DNA of 64,000 bases. Origin: Emydura subglobosa. Its lineage: Eukaryota; Chordata; Testudines; Chelidae. Below, piece by piece: positions 48,001 through 54,166 of the stretch. Position 1 is the stretch's first letter. Each line of letters begins with the position of its first letter. Below the pieces are notes generated by a model, which was not told where the DNA came from, ran no database searches, and worked only from the letters and a program-made list of their open reading frames with translations. The stretch is from contig ML679961.1 of assembly GCA_007922225.1 (NCBI GenBank), positions 6,183,702 to 6,247,701 on the forward strand, written 5' to 3'. The translations under genes and the position numbers were made by a program.

Positions 48001-50094
48001 CCATCAAATATACTGGTGCATTTTACACAGACCACTGAACAGCTCGTTTGAATCTGAACTAGTGACCTAGAAGTGAAAAGCTTTATATCACATTAACAAT
48101 CTGGAGAGAGCCAATCGTCTTTTTTTAAAAACTAGATCAAGTTATGATCTTCCACAAAGCACAGCTTGATTTAAGATTATTTCAGGAACAGTCTACATTG
48201 GATGCGTCATTTTAAAAATAATTACCTGCAGAGTGTTGCTGTTTAAGCCGAAGAACATCTTCCCCCAAAGTCCAGCGCTCTCCGGAGATTTGGTCAGTCC
48301 TATTACAGCGTTATTGGGGGAGATATTAATACCAGTCTCTTGGGGGGTCAACTTGTTTTCAAGAGGAAACTGTAAGAGGAAGGAGTAGGAAGCAGCGTCC
48401 TCGGAAGAGAAACTGAGTCTATAGTGATTTGTGCCGATTTCCCCCTTGAAACTCTGGGGCTGGATATTTGGCACCTGCAAGAGCAGGGTCAGGGATTCCT
48501 CGTCTTGAGTGCACTGGAAGGGGGGACAGAGTGGAGTGGCCAAGCTGCTGGGAACCGCAGGAAGGTCTGGGCAGCTGCTGCAGCTCTCGGGGAGCCCTGC
48601 TTGGCGGCTGCTGAGGCACTGGGTGGGCACGGCCGGGTCCAGGCTGCTGCTGGGACAGGGGGGAAGATCTACGCCGTTGCTGGGTCCACCCAGAGAAGGC
48701 CGATCCGCTTCGCTGCTGGCGGTAGTGCACGTGGTAAGATCCATGCTGCCGGGACACAACGGGGTGACGGGAGGAGCCGGGCTGTTCAGGGCGCGGCCGC
48801 CACCGCCTGGGCCAGGCGCACACGCTTGCTCAGTGGGAAGCAGCCCGAGCTCCTCCTCCTCCCCGGCTGCAGCAGAGCCAGGCCCTGCCTCTGCCAGCGG
48901 CTCCGGGGCGGAGTCCGACTCCTGCTCCTGGCTCGTACCAAGCCCTGGGGAGGAGGAGGAGGAAGCCGGGGCGACTTCGGGCTCCTCCGGGCCGGTTCCG
49001 CTGGGCTGGGCGGGGGCCGCGAGGCTCGGGCGAGGCGGGGGCAGGACGGGCAGCGTGACCAGCAGCTGCCGCTTGGCCTTGTTGAAGGCGGCCCGCCCGC
49101 GGTCCTCATCCACCGGGTAGGGCAGGCGGAGGCGGAGGCGGTAGGCGGGCTGCTGCGAGTCGAGGCGCAGCTCCCGGCCCCGGATCTCCAAGGCGGCCTG
49201 GCCGGCGGAGCTCAGCAGCGGCAGCTCGATAGTCACCACCAGCTCCCGCGGCACCGGGCTGGGCGCCGAGTCCCGGCAGCAGCGATAGTCCTGCAGGTCC
49301 ACGTACGAGCGGTGCCGCAGGCTCCAGCGGGGGACGGTGGGTGGCGGCGGCGGGGGCCCCCGGGCCCCTTCAGCCTCCGGGGGGGCGGGACTGGGCGCCG
49401 GCCGCTGCTGGGCGCCGCTCCCGGGGGCCGCGGGGTACGGGTAGGGGAAAGGGGGCAGCGGGGAGTCGGGCTCGTCGGCCCGCGGCGGGGCGCCCCCCGG
49501 CAGCGGGGTGCGGATGACGGCGGCCTGCGGCACCCCTTTGTAGGCGGTGCCCCGCAGCGGGGTGGCGTTGGCCCGGTCCAGCTGCACCCCGAAGCGGCTC
49601 TGCACCGCCTCCAGCGCCGTCTCGCTCACCATGCGCCTGAAGCGGGCGCTGCGGCCGGCCAGGCGCAGCGTCTCCGGGTGGAAGACCACGTCGTAGAGCA
49701 GGCGCCGGCGGCCGGCGCGGCCCAGTTCCTCGCGGCCGGGGGCCAGGCTGTAGGGCAGGCTCCAGCGCTGGCCGCCGGCGGCCGGGCGGGCCTGGGGCCG
49801 GCCCAGCAGCGGGTTGCTGCAGACGTTGAGGTAGCAGCGCTGGGCGCCCCCCTGGCTGGTCCGCAGCACGTAGCCCGGCGCCGGGTGCACGAAGCGCGCC
49901 TCCACCCCGCGCTCCCGCTCCAGCGCCGCCACCTCCGCCTCGTAGAGCCGCCGCTGCTCCGGGTCGGCCAGCTCCGCCGCGTACTCGGCCAGCAGCGCCC
50001 GGAACCGCTCGTCCCGGAAAGCGCCCTTCAGCCGCTCCACCTCCTCGGCGGTGAGCTCCAGCTCCTCCAGGCCTGAGCGCCCCGGGGCCGCCAT
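17489..50094 (-). CDS. DNAAF2: DNAAF2 (kintoun), dynein axonemal assembly factor 2; three coding exons
   Basis: Whole coding gene: exon 1 48226-50094, exon 2 25415-25561, exon 3 17489-18049. Both introns are phase 0 with GT-AG ends; together they encode 858 aa (human 837). Kintoun is a cytoplasmic co-chaperone that works with HSP90/HSP70 to pre-assemble outer and inner dynein arms before import into cilia. Domains: N-terminal PIH1 region (about residues 10-200), a CS-like PIH1 C-terminal fold (about 260-355), a long low-complexity Pro/Ser/Gly linker, and a conserved C-terminal region spanning the end of exon 1 and exon 2. The protein ends with the conserved [11 protein letters not shown] ... 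[10 protein letters not shown] tail. Intron 1 is 22,664 bp and mostly mobile DNA; intron 2 (7,365 bp) holds a Harbinger element. Exon joins were inferred from splice sites and phase, not from transcripts. Confidence 0.93.
18050..20059. other. DNAAF2 intron 2, left part; nothing recognised
   Basis: AT-rich intronic sequence. A 111-codon plus-strand open frame at 18796-19131 has no recognisable motif and is probably chance. Confidence 0.5.
20060..20380. repeat. MIR-like SINE sequence
   Basis: GGCAAGTTACTTAACCTCTG and GTAAAATGGAGATA (about 20150-20205) match the widespread MIR core in one orientation. Then GATGAGAAAACTGAGG and CTGGGATTAGAATTC (about 20254-20325) match MIR in the usual sense. 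Probably two adjoining or rearranged ancient CORE-SINE copies. Confidence 0.55.
21469..22310 (+). pseudogene. Harbinger transposase (HARBI1-like), recently inactivated
   Basis: An open frame of 231 codons to 22164 reads [40 protein letters not shown] and [20 protein letters not shown]. These blocks are diagnostic of the DDE_Tnp_4/Harbinger transposase, a DDE nuclease that cuts and inserts the element at TWA sites. The second catalytic block [18 protein letters not shown] is present. The first is altered: [10 protein letters not shown] where the family has GG..DGTHIPI, so the catalytic Asp is gone. At about 22140 ten bases are missing relative to the copy at 3640, shifting the frame. Downstream, out-of-frame coding continues ([15 protein letters not shown]) to about 22310. 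The reading is otherwise clean, so loss of function looks recent relative to the copy at 2768. Confidence 0.8.
22830..24633 (-). pseudogene. Myb/SANT-like accessory ORF of Harbinger (interrupted)
   Basis: On the minus strand, from about 24610 down: [20 protein letters not shown] and [20 protein letters not shown], which form a trihelix/Myb-like DNA-binding domain. Then an acidic block, [20 protein letters not shown], at 24325-24240. Then, after a gap, [20 protein letters not shown] (about 23115) and a Gln/Arg-rich coiled C-terminus, [20 protein letters not shown] (about 22910). The blocks are in different frames, with non-coding sequence at 23.3-23.8 kb that could be an intron or an insertion. 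Harbinger elements typically carry such a protein alongside the transposase. Confidence 0.65.
25415..25561 (-). CDS. DNAAF2: DNAAF2 coding exon 2
   Basis: 147 bp (49 codons, phase 0/0) between acceptor TTTGTCTTTAG and donor GTAAAG. It translates [17 protein letters not shown]... and [17 protein letters not shown], matching the human block ERLFVNEENVNEFLEEV recalled for kintoun. It lies 22.7 kb from exon 1 and just outside the Harbinger element in intron 2. Confidence 0.93.
25562..25862. other. Intron sequence upstream of DNAAF2 exon 2
   Basis: Includes a short AT/CA-rich simple stretch at about 25645-25680. Nothing else was seen. Confidence 0.4.
25863..26018. mobile_element. hAT-type MITE with perfect 8-bp target duplication
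   Basis: Left end CAGTGGTTCTCAACC; the right end GGTTGAGAACTACTG is its inverted copy with one mismatch. It is flanked on both sides by GTTTAAAG (25855-25862 and 26019-26026). An 8-bp duplication and CAG ends are diagnostic of hAT. It is 156 bp and non-coding. Confidence 0.9.
26101..26403. repeat. DIRS 3' terminal repeat with 59-bp inverted flanks
   Basis: 26101-26159 (CCAGTTACTAACCTTTCCAT, GTTGCTCATGTCCACTCC) is repeated in inverse at 26345-26403 (GGAATGGACATGAGCAACAC, AAAGGTTAGTAACCG) with about six mismatches. A further partial copy starts at about 26409 (TTCTTCAAGTG, CATCCACTCCAATGTAGG). The resulting 303-bp unit can fold on itself. Confidence 0.7.
26470..27340 (-). pseudogene. DIRS tyrosine recombinase (broken frame)
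   Basis: The minus-strand frame 27255-26794 reads [40 protein letters not shown] and [20 protein letters not shown], which are core blocks of the DIRS YR domain. The frame from 26665 gives [20 protein letters not shown] followed by HY, the conserved segment that carries the catalytic Tyr. Upstream remnants around 27340-27260 are frame-shifted. The enzyme would integrate the circular cDNA; several frame breaks make it inactive here. Confidence 0.7.
27478..28714 (-). pseudogene. DIRS ORF1 (Gag-like) remnant
   Basis: The frame from 28714 begins [20 protein letters not shown] and then [20 protein letters not shown]. The pattern C..C....S..D.H..C.kCLGe......CrIC is seen in ORF1 of vertebrate DIRS elements. 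A later frame (27906-27478) is rich in Ser-Arg and His, [20 protein letters not shown], resembling the SR-rich tail of the same protein. Several frameshifts separate the blocks. Confidence 0.55.
29063..30170. other. DNAAF2 intron 1; nothing firmly recognised
   Basis: AT-rich sequence. A short stretch at about 30056-30124 with GTTTACACTAGC near one end and TTTTGTAGACAGGGC at the other looks like a tiny eroded MITE, but the ends cannot be fixed. Confidence 0.35.
30175..30775 (-). mobile_element. Probable solitary LTR of an endogenous retroelement
   Basis: On the minus strand there is a TATA-like GGTATAAAAAG (30475-30465), then a GC-richer leader (CCCCGGCGGGGCCCC, about 30366-30380). Next comes an ATTAAA-type poly(A) signal near 30235, followed by CTTATTGACCTGCAAATCGG. 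This promoter-then-poly(A) order is typical of an LTR. GATCACT occurs near both proposed ends. No coding region of its own is attached and the family is not recognised. Confidence 0.4.
30900..31076 (-). repeat. Gypsy 3' LTR
   Basis: Begins TGTAATGGAATATTAG at 31076 on the minus strand, immediately after the polypurine tract. It is similar to the 5' LTR at 34637-34479 through ACCTCAATCGTACCTGGCA and GTGTAGCTAG. The far end is uncertain. Confidence 0.6.
31077..31089 (-). other. Polypurine tract of the Gypsy element
   Basis: TTTAAGGGGGAGC on the minus strand, directly abutting the TG that starts the 3' LTR. It is the expected second-strand primer position. Confidence 0.7.
31500..33165 (-). pseudogene. 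Gypsy integrase, split by a nested element
   Basis: The core at 33162-32980 reads [20 protein letters not shown] and [20 protein letters not shown], carrying the DYFSR and 'GIPe.lv.DN..QF' catalytic blocks of Ty3-type integrases. The C-terminal part continues at about 31694-31560 as [20 protein letters not shown] and [18 protein letters not shown]. Between the two parts lies foreign DNA at about 31697-32868. The missing RT/RNase H and the insertion make the element defective. Confidence 0.7.
31697..32868. mobile_element. Non-autonomous DNA transposon nested in the Gypsy integrase
   Basis: Interrupts integrase coding sequence, so it is younger than the Gypsy copy. The left end has TTTACACTACAAATTTTTGT. 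The inverted right end has CTAGAGTTTTGTCAACAC, a degenerate inverted repeat. Subterminal text GTGGGATAGCTACCCACAGT (about 32707) recurs in similar form at 21118 in the Harbinger element, suggesting a Harbinger-derived non-autonomous element. The ORFs inside (for example at 31963 and 32121) show no family motif. Ends and target duplication are uncertain. Confidence 0.5.
33247..33459 (-). pseudogene. Gypsy pol 5' (protease-like) remnant
   Basis: The 70-codon frame reads [20 protein letters not shown] and then [20 protein letters not shown]. Its place between the gag-like zinc knuckle and the integrase fits the protease-to-RT part of pol, but no catalytic DSGA-type triad is left. Confidence 0.35.
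33602..34460 (-). pseudogene. Gypsy gag remnant with zinc-knuckle-like motif
   Basis: The frame 33862-33602 reads [20 protein letters not shown] and then [14 protein letters not shown], a decayed CCHC nucleocapsid knuckle (first Cys of the second knuckle replaced by Tyr). Sequence from 34460 to 33870 shows several short out-of-frame fragments, consistent with capsid coding after the primer-binding site. Confidence 0.5.
34479..34637 (-). repeat. Gypsy 5' LTR
   Basis: 159 bp from TGTAACAGAATG to CATGACA on the minus strand, followed at 34478-34467 by the primer-site-like TGGTGTCAGAAG. Confidence 0.65.
34638..35519. other. DNAAF2 intron 1 with SINE-like fragments
   Basis: GAGTTTGAACTCAAGAATTT at about 34690 and GGATTCAATTCTTAGCTCTG at about 35502 resemble MIR-type tRNA-derived SINE pieces. 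Nothing coding was seen. Confidence 0.35.
35520..36375 (+). mobile_element. Old CR1-group LINE 3' fragment
   Basis: GGGATCTCACACAACTGGAG, AATGCAAAGTAATGCATGTA, CACACCTTGAATACTGCATG and GATATGATAGAGGTCTACAA are recognisable degenerate CR1 coding blocks in plus orientation. They correspond to the family seen inverted at 3888-4511 and 51486 onward. No long frame remains. Confidence 0.6.
35826..35848 (+). repeat. A23 homopolymer inside the CR1 fragment
   Basis: An uninterrupted run of 23 A after GCAGCAGTCC. At the equivalent place CR1 relatives have a short A-run, so this is an expanded microsatellite and a likely length-variable site. Confidence 0.85.
36376..37975. other. DNAAF2 intron 1; nothing recognised
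   Basis: AT-rich, no motif-bearing frame or repeat terminus was identified. Confidence 0.4.
37976..38762 (-). mobile_element. Young-looking CR1 LINE 3' end (232-codon open frame)
   Basis: The element's 3' end is at 37976-38000, with the CR1 terminal repeat (ATTCTATGATTCTATGA on the minus strand). The frame 38759-38061 is intact: [40 protein letters not shown] and [20 protein letters not shown]. This is the C-terminal part of the CR1 reverse transcriptase, downstream of the catalytic box. It is 5'-truncated, as is usual for CR1. The uninterrupted frame suggests fairly recent insertion. It is closely similar to the plus-strand copy at 40900-42352. Confidence 0.9.
38895..39750. mobile_element. 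Possible LTR-type repeat, family not recognised
   Basis: Starts near TGTGACGGGATCCTCGG (38899) with a GC-richer block. It continues with a characteristic AACAATTTATTAACTACAGA tract at about 39300 and ends near GGTGATGTGGGGGTTCCAGG (about 39702). The TG start and promoter-like composition suggest an LTR, but no matching second copy lies in the window. Low confidence. Confidence 0.3.
39751..40895. other. DNAAF2 intron 1; nothing recognised
   Basis: AT-rich. An 85-codon frame at 39885 has no motif. Confidence 0.4.
40900..42352 (+). mobile_element. CR1 LINE with long reverse-transcriptase frame
   Basis: 5'-truncated CR1 in plus orientation. An open frame of at least 437 codons (from before 40960 to 42273) carries the reverse-transcriptase blocks in order: [20 protein letters not shown] (fingers), [34 protein letters not shown], the '[19 protein letters not shown]' block, and FADDTKL, which carries the two catalytic Asp (about 41477). 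It then runs through the C-terminal region shared with 37976-38762. The 3' end at 42330-42352 has the CR1 ATTCTATGATT repeat. Endonuclease and ORF1 are missing. The frame continues upstream of 40960 as [11 protein letters not shown], so that codon (GTG) is not a true start. Confidence 0.92.
42440..43021 (+). mobile_element. Older CR1 3' fragment
   Basis: CAGCTGGGATACAGTGTACA, GGAAAGGATCCAGAGGTGAG and GGCAATGGGTTCAAACCTCA are diverged CR1 coding text. The frame at 42735-42950 ends in [20 protein letters not shown]. The 3' end, CCCTATGATTCTATGA, is at about 43006-43021. It is more decayed than its neighbour at 40900 and a different subfamily. Confidence 0.75.
43022..46029. other. DNAAF2 intron 1 with two weak retroelement-like marks
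   Basis: At about 43569-43590 GGAGTTCGAGCCCCACC resembles a Pol III B box followed by a T run. At 44090-44110 a purine run, GGGAAAGGGGGAGA, precedes TGTTGTGG as a polypurine tract precedes an LTR. Neither is enough to define an element. Confidence 0.35.
46030..46426. mobile_element. hAT-type non-autonomous element
   Basis: Left end CAGAAGTCTTCAATCTGTGG; the inverted right end is CAGTGGTCCCCAAACTTTTT. Flanking octamers GTCTACTA (46022-46029) and CTCTACTG (46427-46434) match at six of eight positions, an aged hAT target duplication. The interior is GC-rich with CpG and CA-type decay, which explains the spurious long frames in it. Confidence 0.65.
46483..46723. mobile_element. Harbinger-type MITE with TTA target duplication
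   Basis: Left GCCCTGGTCTACACTTAC; the inverted right end is GGGCATGTCTATACTGAC. TTA flanks both ends (46480-46482 and 46724-46726). 241 bp, non-coding; the same superfamily as 9667-9945 but a different internal sequence. Confidence 0.75.
46727..48225. other. DNAAF2 intron 1, exon-1-proximal part; nothing recognised
   Basis: AT-rich. Short CA run at about 47714. No repeat end or motif-bearing frame was seen. Confidence 0.4.
48226..50094 (-). CDS. DNAAF2: DNAAF2 coding exon 1 (PIH1 and CS-like domains)
   Basis: Encodes residues 1-623. The start is ATG at 50094-50092 in a strong context (GCGGCGATGGCGG), giving [14 protein letters not shown], which aligns in length with the human N-terminus. 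A frame-open GTG codon at 50112 is not a credible start. The PIH1 region includes [32 protein letters not shown] and VVFHPETL. The CS-like region includes [21 protein letters not shown] and [20 protein letters not shown]. The exon ends ...NTLQ, with CAG followed by donor GTAATT at 48225. GC content is very high in the 5' 1.3 kb and falls towards the donor. Long open frames on the opposite strand are compositional shadows. Confidence 0.94.
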
Positions 50095-50260
50095 CGCCGC
50101 CCGCTCGCTCACCCCGGCCGGTCACCGGCCCCTCACACTGGTCTCCATGGCTACAGCGCCAAACAAAATGGCAGCCCCTCCGCTCTCTGCCTGCTCCCGC
50201 CTCTAGGGGGCGCCCTGGCGCCAGCCGCCTGGGTTCTGTTCTACACGGGGCCGGTGCCCT
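48760..50260 (-). promoter_or_regulatory. DNAAF2: CpG island over DNAAF2 exon 1 and promoter
   Basis: Very high GC and CpG from about 48.76 kb to 50.26 kb, dropping sharply on both sides. The transcription start is expected at about 50.1-50.25 kb; no TATA box is seen. Confidence 0.65.
50141..50154 (-). promoter_or_regulatory. X-box-like RFX site upstream of DNAAF2
   Basis: The minus strand reads GTAGCC AT GGAGAC, 47 bases upstream of the ATG. The left half fits the RFX half-site GTNRCC fully; the right half matches RGYAAC at four of six positions. RFX factors (with FOXJ1) drive motile-cilia genes, so a site here would make sense; binding is inferred. Confidence 0.35.
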
Positions 50261-51480
50261 GAGGCGCCCTTGCCTCCTCCCTTGGCTGGCGCTGGCAGTC
50301 CTCTCTCCCCCTCCCCAGGCATGGGTGCAACCAGGCTAATTTGATGCTCCCCTCGAAGTGCAGGAGCCAGACTGGCTCATTGGCACGCCTGGGGTGTGGG
50401 GCTCTCACCCTGCCATCCAGGAACAGCTAGGGCCCTGTCTGTATTGGCTAAAGACAGCCTGAATGGCTTCATCTCACCCCCAGCTGGAAATCTCTCCAGG
50501 AGAGCAATGAATTTCAGAAGGTGGTAGTACATTCTCCCCCACCTCAAGTGGAGGCATCTAGCTTAAGGCCCATGTCAAGTTAACCTCTAAACTTCCACTT
50601 TTAAAAAAGTCAAAGCTTTCACTTTCAGGTCTGAATTCTCCTGCTAAAGCGCTTTAAAATAACATGGTTAAATAAGTTCCAGAGGGGCAGCTGTCTTAGT
50701 CTGTATACAGCAAAAACAAGAGTTGTGTGGCACTTTAAAGACTAACAAATTTAATTTCAGCAGGCATAAGCTTTTGTGAGCCTCAGCTCACTTCCTCACA
50801 TGCAGTAGGTAGAAATGATACCCATTTGCTGTAACATATAGGAGGCATCATATACATATACAAGTGCATAGAGAACAATGGGGTAGGTGGATAAAAGCAG
50901 GGTACTTGAGGGCTAATGACAACCCTTGAGTAGGAGGTGAGAATGGGTGATCAAAGCAATTTACCTTTTGTAATGAGATAGCCATTCCAAATCTCTGTTT
51001 AAACCCAATTTAAATGTCAAGTTTGCAGATAATTTCTAACTCAGCAGTTTCTCTTTGAAGTCTGTTTTTGGAGAAGTACAGCAACCTTCAGGTTAAATAA
51101 GTAACAAGATTAAAAGCCACTGTAGATAAGAGCCACAATTTACACAAAGAGGAGAAAAGTCCAGCCTTTTTTGAAAAGTACAACTTTATTTTTTAAGGAA
51201 GGTATTTCTTCAAATTACATTTTTGTTTCCCCTTGCAAGGGCTTTGTTAAAGTTATTCAGACTTAGGAAAAAAATCTCTCAGACATGGAAGGTTTTATCT
51301 CACGATGCACAAACTTCAGGTATCCACATCACATTAAGCAAATTGATTACTGCCCAGCTTTCTACTGGAAATTACATTTAAGTTGATTATGTATAACAGT
51401 GTTTTTTATTCTTAGCCTCTAACTTTAAATGTGGGTCTGGCTTTAATAATTAGAGGGCTAATTTTTTTTTTTTAATATGA
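50261..51480. other. Spacer between the DNAAF2 promoter and POLE2 3' flank
   Basis: Contains one dispersed repeat at about 50676-50830 (listed separately); otherwise nothing recognised. Confidence 0.4.
50676..50830. repeat. Dispersed amniote repeat, family not named
   Basis: The order GGCAGCTGTCTTAGTCTGTA, GTGTGGCACTTTAAAGACTA, then CATAAGCTTTTGTGAGC and AGCTCACTTCCTCA is one I recall from many turtle and other reptile loci. It has no coding capacity; its class is uncertain. Confidence 0.5.
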
Positions 51481-51485
51481 CATGA

Positions 51486-53270
51486 AACATAAGAATGGCC
51501 ATACTGGGTCAGATCCAAGATCCATCTAGCCCAGCATCCTGTCTTCTGACAGCAGCCAGATGCCTCAGAGAGCAGTTTATCAAGTAATCCACCCTGTTGT
51601 CCAGTCTCAGTTTACAGCAGTCACGCATTTAGGGACTATCTTTGCTAATAGCCACTGATGGACCTGTTCTCCAGGAACTTAATCTAATTCTTTTCTGAAT
51701 CCAGTTATACTTTTGGCCTTCATAGCATCCCTTAGCAAATAGTTCCACAAGTTGATTATGCTCTGTGTATTCCTTGTTTGTTTTAAACCCGCTGCCTATT
51801 AATTTCATTGAGTGAACTCCGCATCTTGTGTTATGTAAAGAGGCAAATAACATTTTCCTATTCACTTTCTCCACACCATTCATGATTTTATAGACCTGTG
51901 TTAATTCCCCCTTATTCATCTATTTTCTAAAATACTCTTTTTAATATCTCCTCCTGTGGAAGTTGTTCCATACAGCTAATAATTTTTGTTGCCTTTCACT
52001 GTGTGTTTTCCAATTCTAATATCTTTTTGGGGAGGGATAGAGCAGAACTGCATGCAGTATTCAACATGTGGGTGTATCATGGATTTATATAGTAGGATTA
52101 TGATACTTTGTTTTACAATCTATCCTGTTCCTGACAGTATTCGCTTTTTTGATGGCCACTGCACATGATATTTTCAGAGAACTATCCACACTGACTCCAA
52201 GATCTCTTCCTTGAGTGGTAACAGCTAATTAAGATCCCATCATTTTATAAGTATGGTTGGGATTGTTTTCCGATGTGCATTACTTTCCACTTATGAATAT
52301 TGAATTTTATCTGCCATTTTGTTGCTCAGTTTGTGAGATCCTTTTATAATTCTTCACAGTCAGCTTTGGACTTAACTATTTTGAGTAATTTTGTATCACC
52401 TGCAAACTGTCCCTTCATTATTTAGCTCCTTTTCCAGATCATTTATGAATATGTTGGATGGCACTGGTCCCAATACAGATTTGAGGGATCCCGCTATTTA
52501 CCAAATTCCATTGTGAAAACTGAGGATTTAGTCCTACCTTTTTTGTCTTTTAACCAGTTACTGATACATGAGAGAACCTTCACTTTTATCCCCTACCTGC
52601 TTACTTTGCTTAATGGCCTTTTGTGTGTGACTTTATCAAAGGCTCTCTGAAGGTCCAAGCACTATATCAACTGCATTACCCTTGTCCACATGGATGTATA
52701 CAAGCTCATATAAAATATGTCAATATTTAGTTGTCTGCATTCATGCAATATAATTGAATGGGACTCTCTTGTTTGACTTTGCTACTTTTACTTTATCTTC
52801 TTTCCTCTACTCTTTATTAGGCTATAGAGAGGATTTATTAAAGGGGATAATCTGGGATGTGTCTGTCCAAGCCATATGCTCCTCTGCAAATGTTGGCCTG
52901 GCCCTATCCCTTAGTTTAAAAAGTCCTCTATGACCTTTTTAATTCTGCATGCCAGCCATCTGATTCTATTTGGGTTTCAGTGGAGCCCATCCTTGCTATA
53001 GAGGCTCCTCCTTTCCCAAAAGGTTCCCCAGTTCCTAATAAACCAAAATCCCTCTTCCCACCACCATTGTCTCAGCCAGATGTTGAGACTCTGCATTTCT
53101 GGAGGACCTGGCCTTTAATCTCTTACCTAGAAGGCTACATTTGGTCTTCAGAACCTCTCTACTACTTTTCCCTAGGTCATTGACACCTATAGAAACAAGG
53201 TCAAGCAGTTATGTACCCTGTTCCTGCTGGTTTTTAAGATGGCTGTAATTAGACCAGGTGCAAGAATGAT
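51486..53270 (-). mobile_element. Old, long CR1-group LINE fragment
   Basis: The 3' end is at 51486 (plus-strand CATAAGAATGGCCATACTGG), the same as the copy at 3888. Frame fragments run in the minus sense: [20 protein letters not shown] at 51919-51860, then, further upstream in the element, plus-strand text such as GACTTTATCAAAGGCTCTCT (52630) and CTTGTCCACATGGATGT (52682) that lies antisense to the CR1 reverse transcriptase. The block at 52900-53200 (GGCTCCTCCTTTCCCAAAAG) belongs to the same dispersed family or a neighbouring repeat. Heavily mutated. Confidence 0.6.
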
Positions 53271-53991
53271 GTTAGTGCAGAATTGTCAACATTATTGCAA
53301 TTTTAAAAATTATTTTGCAGTTGCTCTTGACAGAAGATTCTGCCTCACACACAATTCAGTGTCTGTCCAAATGCTTCTACCACTTCTGTTTCAAAGATAT
53401 TTCTAACTCTGTACAGACTGTATGGCATAAAGTATTTCAGTGAGAAAACCTTTTACATCACTCTGTAGCAGCCAAGCTCAAATCTTTGTGTGTATGCCAA
53501 AGGAAACCTTTGATTGCCAGTACTCTCTCACGTCGCACCCTTCCCCCCAATTTAACTTGTTTTTATCAAACCCTATAATATAGCCTGAGCAAAACCAGGT
53601 TTTAGACTCAGACAAGGTGTAGACTACTCTGCTCTGGTTTCACATCCCTTCAGATGTGTCAAAAGAGCATTTTAACTTTAGGCTGTCAAATCATACATAT
53701 TTTACTGTAAGGGAAACAAAACTGCTGAAGAAAAAAGTCTTCTATATCATTGTGTAAGTAGTTGATGCTGACTTTTTTTTAAAAAAAGACCAGCACAAGG
53801 TTAAAAAAATTCTCAGAAGCATACATTTTGAATATGCACTCAAATGTTTAAATATAAAATATATACACTTTGAGTATCTGTCTTAATTGCACTTCTACTT
53901 TTCAATCTTGCTAGTTAACTCAAAACACACAGTGTATTATGAATCTTTTGTTCTTCTAAGAAACTAACACTGAGATTTTTTTCCTGTAAAA
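53271..53991. other. POLE2 3' flank; nothing recognised
   Basis: AT-rich sequence downstream of the POLE2 poly(A) signal. Confidence 0.4.
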
Positions 53992-53997
53992 TTTATT
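53992..53997 (-). terminator. POLE2: Candidate polyadenylation signal for POLE2
   Basis: TTTATT on plus (AATAAA on minus), 151 bases past the POLE2 stop codon, implying a short 3' UTR. Confidence 0.6.
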
Positions 53998-54147
53998 TAC
54001 AAAATTTACCAGTCTTTTGCATTGATATTTATATACAAAATCTAACACATAATAAAATATATCCATAACCATATAAAACAATCTAAAATTAGTTCTGCAA
54101 TATGTTGGAATAGAATATTTGACTTCTTGATGCAGTCTTTCAGAAAT

Positions 54148-54166
54148 TCAGAGACCTTGAAGTTTG
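54148..54166 (-). CDS. POLE2: POLE2 last coding exon
   Basis: 19 coding bases after acceptor AATATTTTCAG. Encodes (S)KLQGL and TGA at 54150-54148. The vertebrate C-terminus KLQGF supports such a short terminal exon. Confidence 0.88.

Noticed and set aside
48424..50076. 550-codon plus-strand open frame opposite DNAAF2 exon 1
   Set aside because: Antisense shadow of a GC-rich exon; low-complexity Gly/Arg/Ala composition and no family motif.
50095..50112. Upstream start for DNAAF2 six codons earlier
   Set aside because: The first codon there is GTG; the ATG at 50094 has a strong context and gives the N-terminal length expected from human.
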